From: an uncultured Bacteroidales bacterium
Lineage (GTDB): Bacteria; Bacteroidota; Bacteroidia; Bacteroidales; Paludibacteraceae
Assembly: GCA_946626605.1 (NCBI GenBank)
Contig: CAMOUL010000007.1
Coordinates: 1 to 64,000 of the forward strand
Direction: 5' to 3'
Length of the DNA stretch: 64,000 nt
A program made the position numbers and the translations under genes. Shown piece by piece: positions 34,152 to 43,764 of this stretch. The notes under the pieces are model-generated. The model saw nothing but the letters and a program-made list of their open reading frames with translations. It did no database searches and was not told the origin of the DNA. The stretch's first letter is position 1; the number at the start of each line of letters is the position of its first letter.

Positions 34152-34958
34152 ATGCACAAAAAGGGACTTTTTATATTATTATTAACGGTATGCGTGCTCA
34201 CGGGTTGCGGGGAGTACCAGAAATTGCTGAAGTCGCGCAATCCTGAGGAGAAATACCAGGCTGCGTTGCAGTACTTTAATCAGCAGCAATACGTCAAGGC
34301 CCAGACGCTGCTGGACGATGTATCGGCGTACTACAAGGGCACGGAGCGATCGGAGGATGTCTTGGCCTATCTGGCACGCTGTTACATGGGGCAGAAGAGT
34401 TACGAGTCCGCGACCGACTACTACCAGGCTTACATCCGCAACTACCCAAAGGGCAGATATGCCACGGAGGCGTATTTTCAGATTGGTCACTGCCAGTTCC
34501 TTGAATCGCCGGATGCCCGCCTCGACCAGGAGGTAACCCGTAATGCGATCGAGGCGTTCCAACTCTTCGTGGAGCTCTATCCAGAGAGCCCCTATGCGGC
34601 ACAGGCGTACGAGGAGATGAGCCAGTTATACGACAAGTTGGCGCTCAAGGAACTCAAGAGTGCGGAGTTGTATTACAACTTAGGCACCTACCTGGGCAAT
34701 AACTACCTCAGTTGCGAGATCGTATGCAAGAACGCACTGAAGAGCTATCCGAGTAACAAATACCAGGAGGATTTCAGTTGGCTTATCCTACAGGCCAAAT
34801 ACCAGCAGACGATCAATTCCATCGACGAGAAGAAGCTGGAGCGGGCGCGTGAGACGCAGGACGAATACTATAACTTCGTCACCGAATTTCCGGATTCGAA
34901 GCATCGCAAAGAAGCCGAGAAGATGATTGTTCAAATTCGCAAAATAACGAGGGAATAG
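34152..34958 (+). CDS. bamD: Outer-membrane assembly lipoprotein BamD
   Basis: 268 residues from ATG 34152. Lipobox LTGC (MHKKGLFILLLTVCVLTGC). The mature protein is a row of TPR units (EEKYQAALQYFNQQQYVKAQ, SEDVLAYLARCYMGQKSYES, IEAFQLFVELYPESPYA), as in BamD, which sits under the BamA barrel and helps insert outer-membrane proteins. Length fits. The upstream in-frame ATG at 34131 overlaps the promoter and is not used. Followed by rpoZ and coaBC on the same strand, an arrangement seen in other Bacteroidales. Confidence 0.92.
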   Translation: MHKKGLFILLLTVCVLTGCGEYQKLLKSRNPEEKYQAALQYFNQQQYVKAQTLLDDVSAYYKGTERSEDVLAYLARCYMGQKSYESATDYYQAYIRNYPKGRYATEAYFQIGHCQFLESPDARLDQEVTRNAIEAFQLFVELYPESPYAAQAYEEMSQLYDKLALKELKSAELYYNLGTYLGNNYLSCEIVCKNALKSYPSNKYQEDFSWLILQAKYQQTINSIDEKKLERARETQDEYYNFVTEFPDSKHRKEAEKMIVQIRKITRE

Positions 34959-34983
34959 TTGAAAGTTTAAAGTTTAAAGATAT

Positions 34984-35316
34984 ATGGATTACAAAAATTC
35001 GAAAGCACCGCGTAATACGGTGACACGTGACATCAATCAGTTAACAGAACCGGTAGGCAACGTATATGAGACGGTAGCCATTATCGCGAAGCGCGCTAAT
35101 CAGATTAGCGTTGGTATCAAGCGTGAGTTGGATGCCAAACTGCAGGATTTCTCTGTTCCGCAGGACAACCTGGAAGAGACCTTCGAGAACCGTGAGCAGA
35201 TAGAGATCAGCCGTCAATACGAGCGTCTGCCGAAGCCGACGCTGATGGCGACCCAGGAGTTCATCGACGGTGACCTCGTGTATCGCACCGGCAACCGCGA
35301 TGAAGCGCTGAAATAG
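34984..35316 (+). CDS. rpoZ: RNA polymerase omega subunit, Bacteroidota type
   Basis: 110 residues. NTVTRDINQLTEPVGNVYET and IIAKRANQISVGIKREL match the omega family, with the Bacteroidota C-terminal extension FENREQIEISRQYERLPKPT. Omega stabilises the beta-prime subunit. The spacer before it holds AGTTTAA heptamer repeats, and that after it AGTCAAA/AGTCGAA heptamers (35317-35358). Confidence 0.9.
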   Translation: MDYKNSKAPRNTVTRDINQLTEPVGNVYETVAIIAKRANQISVGIKRELDAKLQDFSVPQDNLEETFENREQIEISRQYERLPKPTLMATQEFIDGDLVYRTGNRDEALK

Positions 35317-35358
35317 TCAAAAGTCGAAAGTCAAAAGTCGAAAGTCAAAAGTCGAAAG
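35317..35358. repeat. Heptanucleotide tandem repeat between rpoZ and coaBC
   Basis: Six alternating AGTCAAA/AGTCGAA units. Similar heptamer tracts of other sequence occur at 34960-34980, 38091-38105, 38491-38514, 52785-52812 and 63340-63380. Confidence 0.8.
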
Positions 35359-35361
35359 ACA

Positions 35362-36600
35362 ATGGCTTTACAAGGCAAACACATCTTAGTAGGAATCAGT
35401 GGCGGCATAGCGGCCTATAAGATTCCGGAACTGATTCGCGGCTTGGTAAAAGCCGGAGCAGAAGTACGCGTGGCGACCACTCGCCACGCGTTGGAATTTG
35501 TTACAGAACTGACGCTGCAAACCGTTTCGGGACATCCGGTCTATTCCGATGTGTTCGCCGCCATCAATGCCCATGCTACGGAGCATATCTCGTTACCCGA
35601 ATGGTGCGACGCGATGATCGTAGCTCCGGCTACAGCGAACGTCGTAGCCAAGATGGCAGCCGGTATCGCCGACGATGCGCTGACCACTACCCTATGCAGT
35701 TGCGTAGCACGCAAACCGATCGTCATCGCCCCGGCGATGAATGATAAGATGTGGGAGAACCCTGCTACGCAGCATGCCATCGAGACCATCCGTGGATGGG
35801 AGAACATTCGCGTGATCGACCCTACGGAGGGTCCCTTAGCCTGCGGCACAAACGGTAAAGGTCGTATGCCCGAAGTGGAGGAACTGCAGGAAGCGCTCGC
35901 ATATGCGTTGACGCCCCAGACCCTCGCCGGTCAACGGATCCTCATCACCGCCGGCGGTACCCAAGAACCCATCGACCCCGTGCGCTTCATCAGTAACTAC
36001 TCTACCGGTAAGATGGGTGTAGCTTTGGCGCAAGCCTGTGCCCGTCGCGGCGCAGACGTGACGATGGTATGCGGCGCGATGTCTGCTACCCTGCGCAACC
36101 CCTTCGGTGCTATCCATCGGATAGACGCCCTCTCGGCGCAAGATATGTACGAGGCATGTAGCGCACAATGGCCGCGGATGAACAGCGCCATCCTCTGCGC
36201 TGCTGTAGCGGATTTCACGCCCTGCGAGAAAGCGGAGAATAAGATTAAGAAGGATTCAGGATTCAGGATTCAGGATTCAGGACTCTTTCTTCCGCTCAAA
36301 GAGACAGCGGATATCGCCAAAGCTTTGGGACAAAGCAAGCGACCGGACCAAAAACTGATCGGTTTTGCGCTCGAGACGCAGCATGAAAAAGAAAATGCGC
36401 TCCATAAGATGGAACGCAAGAACTTAGATGCGATTGTATTGAATTCGCTGCGTGATAAAGGTGCAGGATTCGGTGTAGATACGAATCGCGTGACGGTACT
36501 GCGCGCAGACGGCAACTCCTTGGAATTACCGCTGCTGAGCAAAGAAGAAGTAGCGAATCAGATAATCCGCTATTCAATTTTACTTGAAGAGGCCGAATAG
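35362..36600 (+). CDS. coaBC: Bifunctional phosphopantothenoylcysteine decarboxylase / phosphopantothenate-cysteine ligase
   Basis: 412 residues, the coenzyme A pathway enzyme. N-terminal FMN-dependent CoaC half (GISGGIAAYKIPELIRGLVK, APAMNDKMWENPATQ, ACGTNGKGRMPE) and C-terminal CoaB half (ITAGGTQEPIDPVRFISNYS, KMGVALAQA). Between GGT-binding core and the end lies KKDSGFRIQDSGLF, encoded by four GGATTCA heptamers (36252-36282) and not part of the usual family; one unit gained or lost would shift the frame. A GGCC stem plus T run (36590-36608) at the stop is the likely terminator; the convergent DUF3276 gene overlaps by 21 bases. Confidence 0.95.
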   Translation: MALQGKHILVGISGGIAAYKIPELIRGLVKAGAEVRVATTRHALEFVTELTLQTVSGHPVYSDVFAAINAHATEHISLPEWCDAMIVAPATANVVAKMAAGIADDALTTTLCSCVARKPIVIAPAMNDKMWENPATQHAIETIRGWENIRVIDPTEGPLACGTNGKGRMPEVEELQEALAYALTPQTLAGQRILITAGGTQEPIDPVRFISNYSTGKMGVALAQACARRGADVTMVCGAMSATLRNPFGAIHRIDALSAQDMYEACSAQWPRMNSAILCAAVADFTPCEKAENKIKKDSGFRIQDSGLFLPLKETADIAKALGQSKRPDQKLIGFALETQHEKENALHKMERKNLDAIVLNSLRDKGAGFGVDTNRVTVLRADGNSLELPLLSKEEVANQIIRYSILLEEAE

Positions 36601-36954
36601 GCCTTTTTTCTTTTCTCCCTCTTCCGGAGCCGCTTCCTCTTTTGCCTCCGGCGTCCACTCCGGACGTTGCTCAATGTCGCCTAACTGGCTCTTCACATAA
36701 GCAATTACATCCTCGAGGCCCTCGGTAAAGTGAGCAAAATCCTCCTTGTACAAGAACACTTTGTGCTTCTCAAACGACGGCATTTCTTCGCCCTCGTTCT
36801 GACGACGCTTACTCTCCGTAATACAGAGGTACAGATCATTGTTTCGAGCCTTACGAACGTCTAAATAATAGATACGTTTTCCTGCCTTAACGGAACGACT
36901 GTAAACGATCTCCTGGTCCCGTTTTTCATCAAAATTCTTCTCCATAAAATCCAC
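36580..36954 (-). CDS. DUF3276 / PUR-domain protein
   Basis: 124 residues. The motif SRSVKAGKRIYYLDVRKARN...YLCITESKRR matches the Bacteroidota single PUR repeat family (DUF3276), which binds single-stranded nucleic acid. A second in-frame ATG at 36942 could also be used. The C-terminus is acidic then basic and ends KKGLFGLFK; its codons overlap the coaBC end. -7 box TAATTTTGCA on the minus strand at 36984-36993. Confidence 0.88.
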   Translation of the reverse strand: MDFMEKNFDEKRDQEIVYSRSVKAGKRIYYLDVRKARNNDLYLCITESKRRQNEGEEMPSFEKHKVFLYKEDFAHFTEGLEDVIAYVKSQLGDIEQRPEWTPEAKEEAAPEEGEKKKGLFGLFK

Positions 36955-36983
36955 CTAATTAATAGTAAATAGTAAAAATTCGG

Positions 36984-36993
36984 TGCAAAATTA
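36984..36993 (-). promoter_or_regulatory. -7 box of the DUF3276 gene
   Basis: TGCAAAATTA on the plus strand (TAATTTTGCA on the minus), 30 bases before the start. Confidence 0.7.
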
Positions 36994-37067
36994 GTAATTT
37001 TTTTCGAATTATGCAAATAAATGCGATTTATTTTTACAAATTTCTTGCGTATATGCAAAAAAAATCG

Positions 37068-37076
37068 TAAATTTGC
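37068..37076 (+). promoter_or_regulatory. -7 box of the nusB operon
   Basis: TAAATTTGC. A stem TGTGCG/CGCACA (37090-37108) follows in the leader. Confidence 0.7.
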
Positions 37077-37133
37077 GCGATTTTTTGATGTGCGCGTCAT
37101 ACGCACACATGCATGAACATATTAAATATCGCT

Positions 37134-38087
37134 ATGATTAACAGGACGATGGTGCGAACGCGAGTTATTCAAACCTTGTTCGCGTACTACAATGATGAGG
37201 ATCGCACGCCGAGTAAAGCCCGCGCGGCGCTGCGCAAGAGTTTTGCGGACACGTATGATTTGTATTTCATGCTTTTGGCTTTCGCCAATGAGTTAACCGC
37301 TTATGCCCAGCAGCAGTTGGAGGACCAACAGGCGCGCGCGAAAGCAACCCACTCGGATTGGAAGCCCAACAAACGGTTTGTCAACAACCGCCTGGCGCAG
37401 CAGCTCTTCGACAACTACGCGCTGCGCGCTCGCATGGAGGAGCAGAAGTTGCTATGGGATAGCGGCATGCCGGCCGTGAGCGAGATATACCGTCAGTTGA
37501 CGGAGAGCGATTTCTATCGCCAGTACATGGAGGCGCCGGAGTGCACGTACGAGGATGATAAACGCATATGGCGCCTGATCTACCAGCGTCTGTTGACCGA
37601 GAGTCCGGTTCTAAACGACGCCCTGGAGGAAATGGAGGTAGTATTGGATAAATCGAACTGGACCATCGATGCCGATATCGTATTGAGTTTTGTGATCAAG
37701 ACCATCAAGCGCTTTACCGAAGAGAGTACGCCCAAGGAACCGCTGCTCGAGATGTTCGACAGCGAGGAGGAACTGACTTTCGCGTTCGACCTGCTGAACT
37801 TCGCCATTGAGGACCATGAGCAGTACGAGCAGTTGATCAACACCCACCTCAAGAACTGGGAGGCCGACCGTATCGCGTTTATGGATCGTATCATCACCCA
37901 AACAGCCCTGGCCGAGATCCTGCATTTCGAGGCAATCCCCCTGACGATATCATTTAACGAATATATCGAATTAGCCAAGGAGTATTCGGGCGAGAAGAGT
38001 TATATGTTCCTCAACGGTATCCTGACCGAGATCCTGCGCGACATGAAAGCCGAAGGATCCTTCTTCAAAGCAACCACTTTGAAGTAA
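37134..38087 (+). CDS. nusB: NusB-family antitermination factor
   Basis: 317 residues from ATG 37134 (MINRTMVRTRVIQTLFAYY, the usual family start; ATG 37113 is possible). Bacteroidota NusB is longer than the 140-residue E. coli form, with an N-terminal extension and the NusB fold at the end (IDADIVLSFVIKTIKRF, WEADRIAFMDRIITQTALAEILHF, FNEYIELAKEYSGEKSYMFL). It binds boxA RNA with NusE to support rRNA transcription. First gene of a long plus-strand operon. Confidence 0.9.
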   Translation: MINRTMVRTRVIQTLFAYYNDEDRTPSKARAALRKSFADTYDLYFMLLAFANELTAYAQQQLEDQQARAKATHSDWKPNKRFVNNRLAQQLFDNYALRARMEEQKLLWDSGMPAVSEIYRQLTESDFYRQYMEAPECTYEDDKRIWRLIYQRLLTESPVLNDALEEMEVVLDKSNWTIDADIVLSFVIKTIKRFTEESTPKEPLLEMFDSEEELTFAFDLLNFAIEDHEQYEQLINTHLKNWEADRIAFMDRIITQTALAEILHFEAIPLTISFNEYIELAKEYSGEKSYMFLNGILTEILRDMKAEGSFFKATTLK

Positions 38088-38127
38088 ACGTTTAGAGTTT
38101 AGAGAAAAATTAATATATTTTATAATT

Positions 38128-38490
38128 ATGTTAGATTTCATTTTATTACAAGACGCTGCAGTAGCGCTTGAGGCAGCCGATCAAGCAACAGAACCCGCAA
38201 AAGGCGGTAACTGGTCATTCATCATCATGATGGTGTTGATCTTCGTAGTATTCTATTTCTTTATGATCCGTCCTCAGACGAAGAAGCAGAAAGAGCTGCA
38301 GAAACAACGTGAGGCGATGAAGAAAGGCGACCGCGTAGTAACAGCCGGTGGTATCTTCGGCGAGATCAAGGAAGTACAAGACAACGCCTTTATCATCACC
38401 GTATCGAAAGACGTAACGATCAAAGTAGCGAAAGAGAGCGTTTACGCAGACGTAACCGACGCTACCACCGCTGCGCAAGAAACGAAATAA
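38128..38490 (+). CDS. yajC: Preprotein translocase accessory subunit YajC
   Basis: 120 residues. One transmembrane helix (WSFIIMMVLIFVVFYFFMIRP) followed by the conserved QTKKQKELQKQREAMKKGDR and VVTAGGIFGEI. YajC associates with SecDF at the inner membrane. Preceded by a GTTTAGA heptamer pair in the spacer. Confidence 0.95.
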   Translation: MLDFILLQDAAVALEAADQATEPAKGGNWSFIIMMVLIFVVFYFFMIRPQTKKQKELQKQREAMKKGDRVVTAGGIFGEIKEVQDNAFIITVSKDVTIKVAKESVYADVTDATTAAQETK

Positions 38491-38514
38491 GCGTTTAGTG
38501 TTAAGCGTTTAGAG

Positions 38515-39453
38515 GTGAAACAGTTATTTAATCGCATCAGCTGGCGGAGCGTTATCACGTTTACGCTCTTTATCATCCTAGCCACCGCCATGTGGTACGG
38601 CCATGCCATGCAATCCGTGCGCAACACGCATGTGCCCGTACATATCGTATATACGGGTAAACCGAGTGCGATCGGTTTGGGTGAAGAAGGTCTGCCGGAT
38701 AAGGTGATGATCGAGGTGCGCGATATCGGTGCTCGCCTCAACTCCTACCATCGCGATCCGCTGCAACTGACCATCGACCTGCGCTCCTATATCCACGGTG
38801 AGAAAGGTACGATACATGTGCCCTCGGATGCGTTACGACGCGGTATCAGCGATATCCTGCAAGGAACCAGTCGACTTATCGAGACCCACCCCGAAGAGAT
38901 CCGCTGCACCTATTTCACGGAGCAGGAGAAGAGTGTAACCCTGGCTTTTGCCGGTTCAATCACCCCTGCTATGGGCTATCAGATCTCCGTGCCGATGCAG
39001 TTAAGTAAAAAGCGGGTGAAGGTATACGGTCAGGATAAGAAACTGGCTGAGATCGATACGATCTATACCGAAGCACTGGCGATCACCGACCTCTCCGACA
39101 CGCTGCAGAGTGATATCGCTTTGGTCGCACCGGCGGGTATTCGAACAGAGTTCGACAGCGTCGGATTTAAAGTAGCAGCCGAGCAGTTCACGGAGAAGAA
39201 GTTCACCCTTCCTATTCGTGTGATCGGTGTGCCCGAAGGCTGTCATATTCGCCTCTTCCCCGCCGTGGTGGAAGTGAGTGTCCGCATGGGCATGAGTCAT
39301 TTCATCAAAGTGCAGCAGAACGATATCCGCGTCGAGTGCCACTACAGCGCGGAGCAGCAGGATAAGATGGATGTAGAAATTCGTTATACCAACCCCTATA
39401 TCACCTCCGCATGGGTGTACCCGGGTGCAGTAGAATTTATTTTAGAGCAATGA
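38515..39453 (+). CDS. YbbR-domain membrane protein
   Basis: 312 residues, GTG start. One N-terminal transmembrane helix (WRSVITFTLFIILATAMWYG) and then YbbR-like beta repeats outside the membrane (VRNTHVPVHIVYTG, PDKVMIEVRDIGARL). In Bacillus the family member CdaR controls the diadenylate cyclase CdaA; here no cyclase is adjacent. In Bacteroidota it regularly follows yajC. The stop overlaps the next start (ATGA). Confidence 0.85.
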   Translation: MKQLFNRISWRSVITFTLFIILATAMWYGHAMQSVRNTHVPVHIVYTGKPSAIGLGEEGLPDKVMIEVRDIGARLNSYHRDPLQLTIDLRSYIHGEKGTIHVPSDALRRGISDILQGTSRLIETHPEEIRCTYFTEQEKSVTLAFAGSITPAMGYQISVPMQLSKKRVKVYGQDKKLAEIDTIYTEALAITDLSDTLQSDIALVAPAGIRTEFDSVGFKVAAEQFTEKKFTLPIRVIGVPEGCHIRLFPAVVEVSVRMGMSHFIKVQQNDIRVECHYSAEQQDKMDVEIRYTNPYITSAWVYPGAVEFILEQ

Positions 39454-40580
39454 GAAAAATTGAAATGGTGGACTTGCGGTCCCAGTACGCGCATATCAAG
39501 GCTGAGATCGACGCCGGTATTCAGGAAGTGATTGATTCCGCCGCGTTCATCAAGGGTCCGAAAGTGAAATCCTTCCAGGAGCACCTGGAGGCTTACACGG
39601 GTGCGAAACATGTGATTCCCGTAGGGAATGGCACGGATGCGCTCCAGATAGCGCTGATGGGATTAGGCCTGAAACCGGGCGATGAAGTGATCACCCCTAC
39701 CTTCACCTTTATTGCCACGGCCGAAGTGGTAGCCTTATTGGGTCTCACGCCGGTGGTAGTGGATGTGAACTGGGAGACGATGAACATGGATGTGGAAGCG
39801 GTTCGTCGGGCTATCACGCCGCGCACGAAAGCGATCGTTCCCGTGCACCTGTTCGGTCAATGCGCCGACATGGAAGCCCTCATGGCGCTGGCGGAGGAGC
39901 ATCAGCTCTACGTAGTAGAGGATGCCTGTCAAGCCATCGGGGCACGCTATACCTTCTCCAACGGAGAAACAAAACAGGCGGGTACTATCGGGCATATCGG
40001 GTGCACCAGTTTCTTCCCCTCGAAGAACCTTGGCTGCTACGGCGACGGAGGAGCGATCTTCACGAACGATGATACCTTAGCCGACCGGATGCAGGCCATT
40101 GCCAACCATGGTTGCCACGTACGTTATCATCATGACGAGGTGGGCGTCAACAGTCGTCTGGACAGCATCCAGGCCGCTATATTAGATGCCAAACTGCCGC
40201 ACTTGGATGCCTATACGGCTGCACGTCAACGCGCCGCTGCGTATTACGACAAGGCTTTCGCCAACAATGAGAAACTGCTCATTCCCGGACGAGACCCCCA
40301 CTCTACGCACGTGTTCCATCAATATACGCTGCGCGTAGTAGGAGCAGACCGGGACCAAGTGCGGGAAGGCTTGGCAGAACGCGGCATACCCGCTATGATC
40401 TACTATCCTGTTCCCCTTCATCAGCAGAAAGCATACCTCGACCCTCGCTATAAAGACGGCGACTTCCCCGTAGCAGAACGCCTGGCAGCTTGCGTCCTCT
40501 CGCTGCCTATGCATACGGAGTTGGATGAGGAGCAGTTAGCATTTATCACTTCCAGTGTCCTGGAACTGATAAATATTTGA
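39450..40580 (+). CDS. DegT/DnrJ/EryC1/StrS-family sugar aminotransferase
   Basis: 376 residues from ATG 39450, which overlaps the ybbR stop by four bases. PLP enzyme that transaminates a keto-sugar nucleotide. Motifs: MVDLRSQYAHIKAEID, GNGTDALQIALMGLG, TFTFIATAEVVALLGLTPVV, VVEDACQAIGA and FFPSKNLGCYGDGGA with the PLP-binding Lys. The substrate cannot be told; similar enzymes make amino sugars of O-antigen or S-layer glycans. No other sugar gene is adjacent. Confidence 0.9.
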   Translation: MRKIEMVDLRSQYAHIKAEIDAGIQEVIDSAAFIKGPKVKSFQEHLEAYTGAKHVIPVGNGTDALQIALMGLGLKPGDEVITPTFTFIATAEVVALLGLTPVVVDVNWETMNMDVEAVRRAITPRTKAIVPVHLFGQCADMEALMALAEEHQLYVVEDACQAIGARYTFSNGETKQAGTIGHIGCTSFFPSKNLGCYGDGGAIFTNDDTLADRMQAIANHGCHVRYHHDEVGVNSRLDSIQAAILDAKLPHLDAYTAARQRAAAYYDKAFANNEKLLIPGRDPHSTHVFHQYTLRVVGADRDQVREGLAERGIPAMIYYPVPLHQQKAYLDPRYKDGDFPVAERLAACVLSLPMHTELDEEQLAFITSSVLELINI

Positions 40581-40623
40581 GATTTCTTTACCCAAGGGTA
40601 CGATTTTTTCAAATTTTTGATTT

Positions 40624-42141
40624 ATGGCACAGAGCATCGGACTTCAACAATCCTTAACGCAGACCACAAAGTTAACTCCTGCGCAGATCCAGGTTATTCG
40701 AATGATAGAGATCCCCTCTATCGAGTTATCCCAGCGCATCAACGAGGAGTTACAGGAGAATCCTGCCTTGGAAGAAGGACGCGAGGAGCTAATAGAAGAT
40801 GAGCGCGTAAAAGGGTTAGAGGAGGATGAGTTCGACGATAACTACATGCCCGAAGACGGTTACGACGAGGGACGTCAACGCGACCCCCTGCAGAACGAGG
40901 ATTTCAACTACGAGCAGTATATCTCGGATGATGAGACACCGAGTTATATGATGCAGCAGGCCTACAGTGCGGCGGATGAAGACCGACGGGAAGTACCTAT
41001 CATCGGCGGTAGCTCTCTGATCGAGGAACTCAAAGCACAGATCTACCTCACCCATATGACCAAGCCGCAGCGCCACATCGCAAAATGGGTGCTGGGGAAC
41101 ATAGACGACGACGGCTATCTGAGACGTACGACCGAGCAGTTGGTGGACGATATCATGTTCCAGGAGCAGCTGACGGTAAGCGACGATGAAATGGAAGATA
41201 TCGTACGCCAGATCAAGCAGTTCGACCCTCCCGGTATTGCCAGCGCGAACCTGCAAGAGTGTCTGCTTCGTCAACTAGATGTGAAGATCGAAGAGAACCC
41301 CTCCGACAGCCTGCAGTTAGCTAAAGAGATCATCGAGCGTCATTTCGTATCGTTCTCGAAGCATCATTTCGATAAGATCATACAACGCCTCGGTTGCACG
41401 AACGAGCAGTTCCAAGACGCGGTGCAAGAAATCTTGCACCTGAATCAGAAACCCGCGAACGCTTTTGTGGGGTCGGTCTACGAGACGCAACGCGAGACCA
41501 TCATTCCCGATTTCACCATCGAGGAACGGGATGACGAACTGTTCGTTGTTCTGAACACCGGTGATATCCCGGAGCTGCATGTTAGTCGGGAGTATAGCGA
41601 TATGCTTGCCGAATACAGTGCTATGCCACAGGACAAAGAACTTCGCAAAGCCACTTCGTTCATCAAACAGAAGATCGACTCGGCCCGACTCTTCATCGAT
41701 GCCATCAAGCAGCGCAACGAGACGCTGATGAAAACAATGACGGCTATCCTCAAATTCCAATACGATTTCTTCTTGGACGGCGAGGAGACGAGTCTCAAAC
41801 CGATGGTGCTGCAAGACATAGCCGATCGCGCCGGATATGATGTATCCACTATATCGCGCGTAAGCAATAGCAAGTACGTGCAGACGCGCTTTGGCGTGTA
41901 TCCGCTGAAGTATTTCTTCTCCGAGTCTATGACCAACAGCGAAGGCGATGAGGTTTCAACGCGTGAGATCAAGAAGATCCTGAAAGAATGCGTCGAGGCG
42001 GAAGATAAACAAAACCCCTTAACCGACGAGCAGTTGGTAGAGGTGCTGGGCGAGAAAGGCTATCCTATTGCCCGACGCACCGTCGCTAAATATAGAGACC
42101 TTCTGGGTATTCCCGTAGCCCGCATGCGTAAGACCTTATGA
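40624..42141 (+). CDS. rpoN: RNA polymerase sigma-54 factor
   Basis: 505 residues. N-terminal region I, rich in Gln and Leu (LQQSLTQTTKLTPAQIQVIR), binds activators; an acidic region II follows (EEGREELIEDERV); then the core-binding and -12-contacting helices (LQDIADRAGYDVSTISRVSN) and the RpoN box ARRTVAKYRDLLGIP near the end. The stop overlaps the next ATG by four bases. No enhancer-binding activator lies in the window. Confidence 0.96.
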   Translation: MAQSIGLQQSLTQTTKLTPAQIQVIRMIEIPSIELSQRINEELQENPALEEGREELIEDERVKGLEEDEFDDNYMPEDGYDEGRQRDPLQNEDFNYEQYISDDETPSYMMQQAYSAADEDRREVPIIGGSSLIEELKAQIYLTHMTKPQRHIAKWVLGNIDDDGYLRRTTEQLVDDIMFQEQLTVSDDEMEDIVRQIKQFDPPGIASANLQECLLRQLDVKIEENPSDSLQLAKEIIERHFVSFSKHHFDKIIQRLGCTNEQFQDAVQEILHLNQKPANAFVGSVYETQRETIIPDFTIEERDDELFVVLNTGDIPELHVSREYSDMLAEYSAMPQDKELRKATSFIKQKIDSARLFIDAIKQRNETLMKTMTAILKFQYDFFLDGEETSLKPMVLQDIADRAGYDVSTISRVSNSKYVQTRFGVYPLKYFFSESMTNSEGDEVSTREIKKILKECVEAEDKQNPLTDEQLVEVLGEKGYPIARRTVAKYRDLLGIPVARMRKTL

Positions 42142-42779
42142 CCCGGTTGCTGGACATACTCGCGCAAGTGATTAGCGTCGTGTGTTACCCGCTTTTCATT
42201 CCTACGTACGGCATGGCGCTTTTCTGCTACGCCTACTCGATGCATGTGCAGCCGCTCTCGATCGTTTGGATACTGATCGCAGTCATAGGTACCCTGTTGC
42301 TTACCTGCGCTTTACCGATCTCTGCCATTGCAATCCTCATGAAGCAGGGCAAAGTGAAAGATATTCAAATTGAGGATGCGCAAGAACGCCGAGTGCCCTA
42401 TATCTATACGATCTTCGGTTTCGGATGCTGGGCTTATTTCATCATTCATATCCTTCAAGCCCCGTATAGTCTTCGTTTCATCAGCATTGGTGCCGTTGTA
42501 GCTATCACGTTGGTGGCTCTCATCAACCGTAAATGGAAAATCAGTGCGCACCTGACCGGTTTCGGTGGACTCTTCGGCGGCCTGATCAGTTACTGTCTCG
42601 AGATCGGCGCTATTCCTATCTGGAGTATGCTCTGCGTATGGTTAACGGGCGCCTTAGTCATCATGTTCGCGCGCTTGCGTCTGAATGCCCACACGGGAGC
42701 ACAAGTGAGTGCGGGTTGGTTACTGGGTATGGCGTGCACCTGTCTCCCCTATTGTATATATCTGTTATATGCCGCATAG
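42138..42779 (+). CDS. PAP2-like membrane protein
   Basis: 213 residues, about six transmembrane helices. The pattern WKISAHLTGFGGLFG and then RLRLNAHTGAQVSAGWLLG recalls the second and third PAP2 motifs (SxHxxG and RxxxxxHxxxxVxxG), with Ala in the first His context. Known relatives dephosphorylate lipid phosphates. Overlaps rpoN by four bases and the next gene by 11. Confidence 0.7.
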   Translation: MTRLLDILAQVISVVCYPLFIPTYGMALFCYAYSMHVQPLSIVWILIAVIGTLLLTCALPISAIAILMKQGKVKDIQIEDAQERRVPYIYTIFGFGCWAYFIIHILQAPYSLRFISIGAVVAITLVALINRKWKISAHLTGFGGLFGGLISYCLEIGAIPIWSMLCVWLTGALVIMFARLRLNAHTGAQVSAGWLLGMACTCLPYCIYLLYAA

Positions 42780-43764
42780 AATTCGTACCTATCTCTTGGC
42801 GCTTGGCCTGATATGGACCGCAGCTCTGCACGCTCAGACACTGAGTGACGAGGCGCGTATCTCGTTGCTTACCTGTGCGCCGGGAGAAGAACTCTACGCG
42901 CGCTTCGGACATACGGCCCTGCGTGTAACGGATCCCGCGCATCACCTCGATGCGGTGTTTAACTACGGGGTCTTCGATTTTAACACCGATCATTTTTATT
43001 GGAAATTCGTTCGCGGCGAGACCTGGTATGAGTTAGGTGCCTCTCCCTATCGATGGTTTATGCAGGAATATATCGAAACGAAACGTCCTGTATATGAACA
43101 GGTGCTGAACCTCACTGCGGCTCAACGGGACAGTTTATGGAAGGCCTTGCTGGTGAACTATGAGCCTCAGAATCGCAGTTACCTCTATAACTTCGTTTTT
43201 GATAACTGCGCCACACGGCCGTATCACATGCTGATCAAAACCTTAGGCGACTCCATCACATCGACTTACACCGGGTGGACGGGTGTCAGTTACCGTGCCT
43301 TCATCCGTCATTACACAGGTCGTTTCTCTTGGTCGAATGCAGGTATTAACTTACTCTTCGGTCCCAAAGCAGACCGTGCGATGAGTGATCAACAGCGTCT
43401 CTTCCTGCCGGAAGAACTGATGTATTACCTCGATGCGGCGCAGACAGCCGATAGCACCCCTGTGGTGTCTCGCGGTACTATTGCTCCATTTGAGATCGTC
43501 TCGACGCCTTGGTACTTCGGCTGGCCGGTCGGACTCTTCCTCTATTTCCTCGCCATAGCCGGCATCAGTTACTATGACCGACGTCGCGGCAAGTGGTCGA
43601 AATGGCCGGAGATAGCAGCAGGCAGCGTCTATGGCGTATTGCTGCTAATCGTCTTTTTCCTTACGTTTTTCTCTTGTCATCCGTTGGTTGGCTTCGGATG
43701 GCGATTAATCATTATTCCTGTAACTCATCTATGCGCAAGACTTATCTATATCATTCGCTGGTGA
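42769..43764 (+). CDS. DUF4105 (Lnb N-terminal domain) membrane protein
   Basis: 331 residues from ATG 42769. Signal peptide (IRTYLLALGLIWTAALHAQT). The Lnb-type periplasmic domain has CAPGEELYARFGHTALRV and YNFVFDNCATRPYHML, with conserved His and Cys of a papain-like fold. C-terminal helices (VGLFLYFLAIAGIS and VYGVLLLIVFFLTFFSC, plus a last one) anchor it. The 3' end overlaps the next start by 34 bases. Confidence 0.85.
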   Translation: MPHRIRTYLLALGLIWTAALHAQTLSDEARISLLTCAPGEELYARFGHTALRVTDPAHHLDAVFNYGVFDFNTDHFYWKFVRGETWYELGASPYRWFMQEYIETKRPVYEQVLNLTAAQRDSLWKALLVNYEPQNRSYLYNFVFDNCATRPYHMLIKTLGDSITSTYTGWTGVSYRAFIRHYTGRFSWSNAGINLLFGPKADRAMSDQQRLFLPEELMYYLDAAQTADSTPVVSRGTIAPFEIVSTPWYFGWPVGLFLYFLAIAGISYYDRRRGKWSKWPEIAAGSVYGVLLLIVFFLTFFSCHPLVGFGWRLIIIPVTHLCARLIYIIRW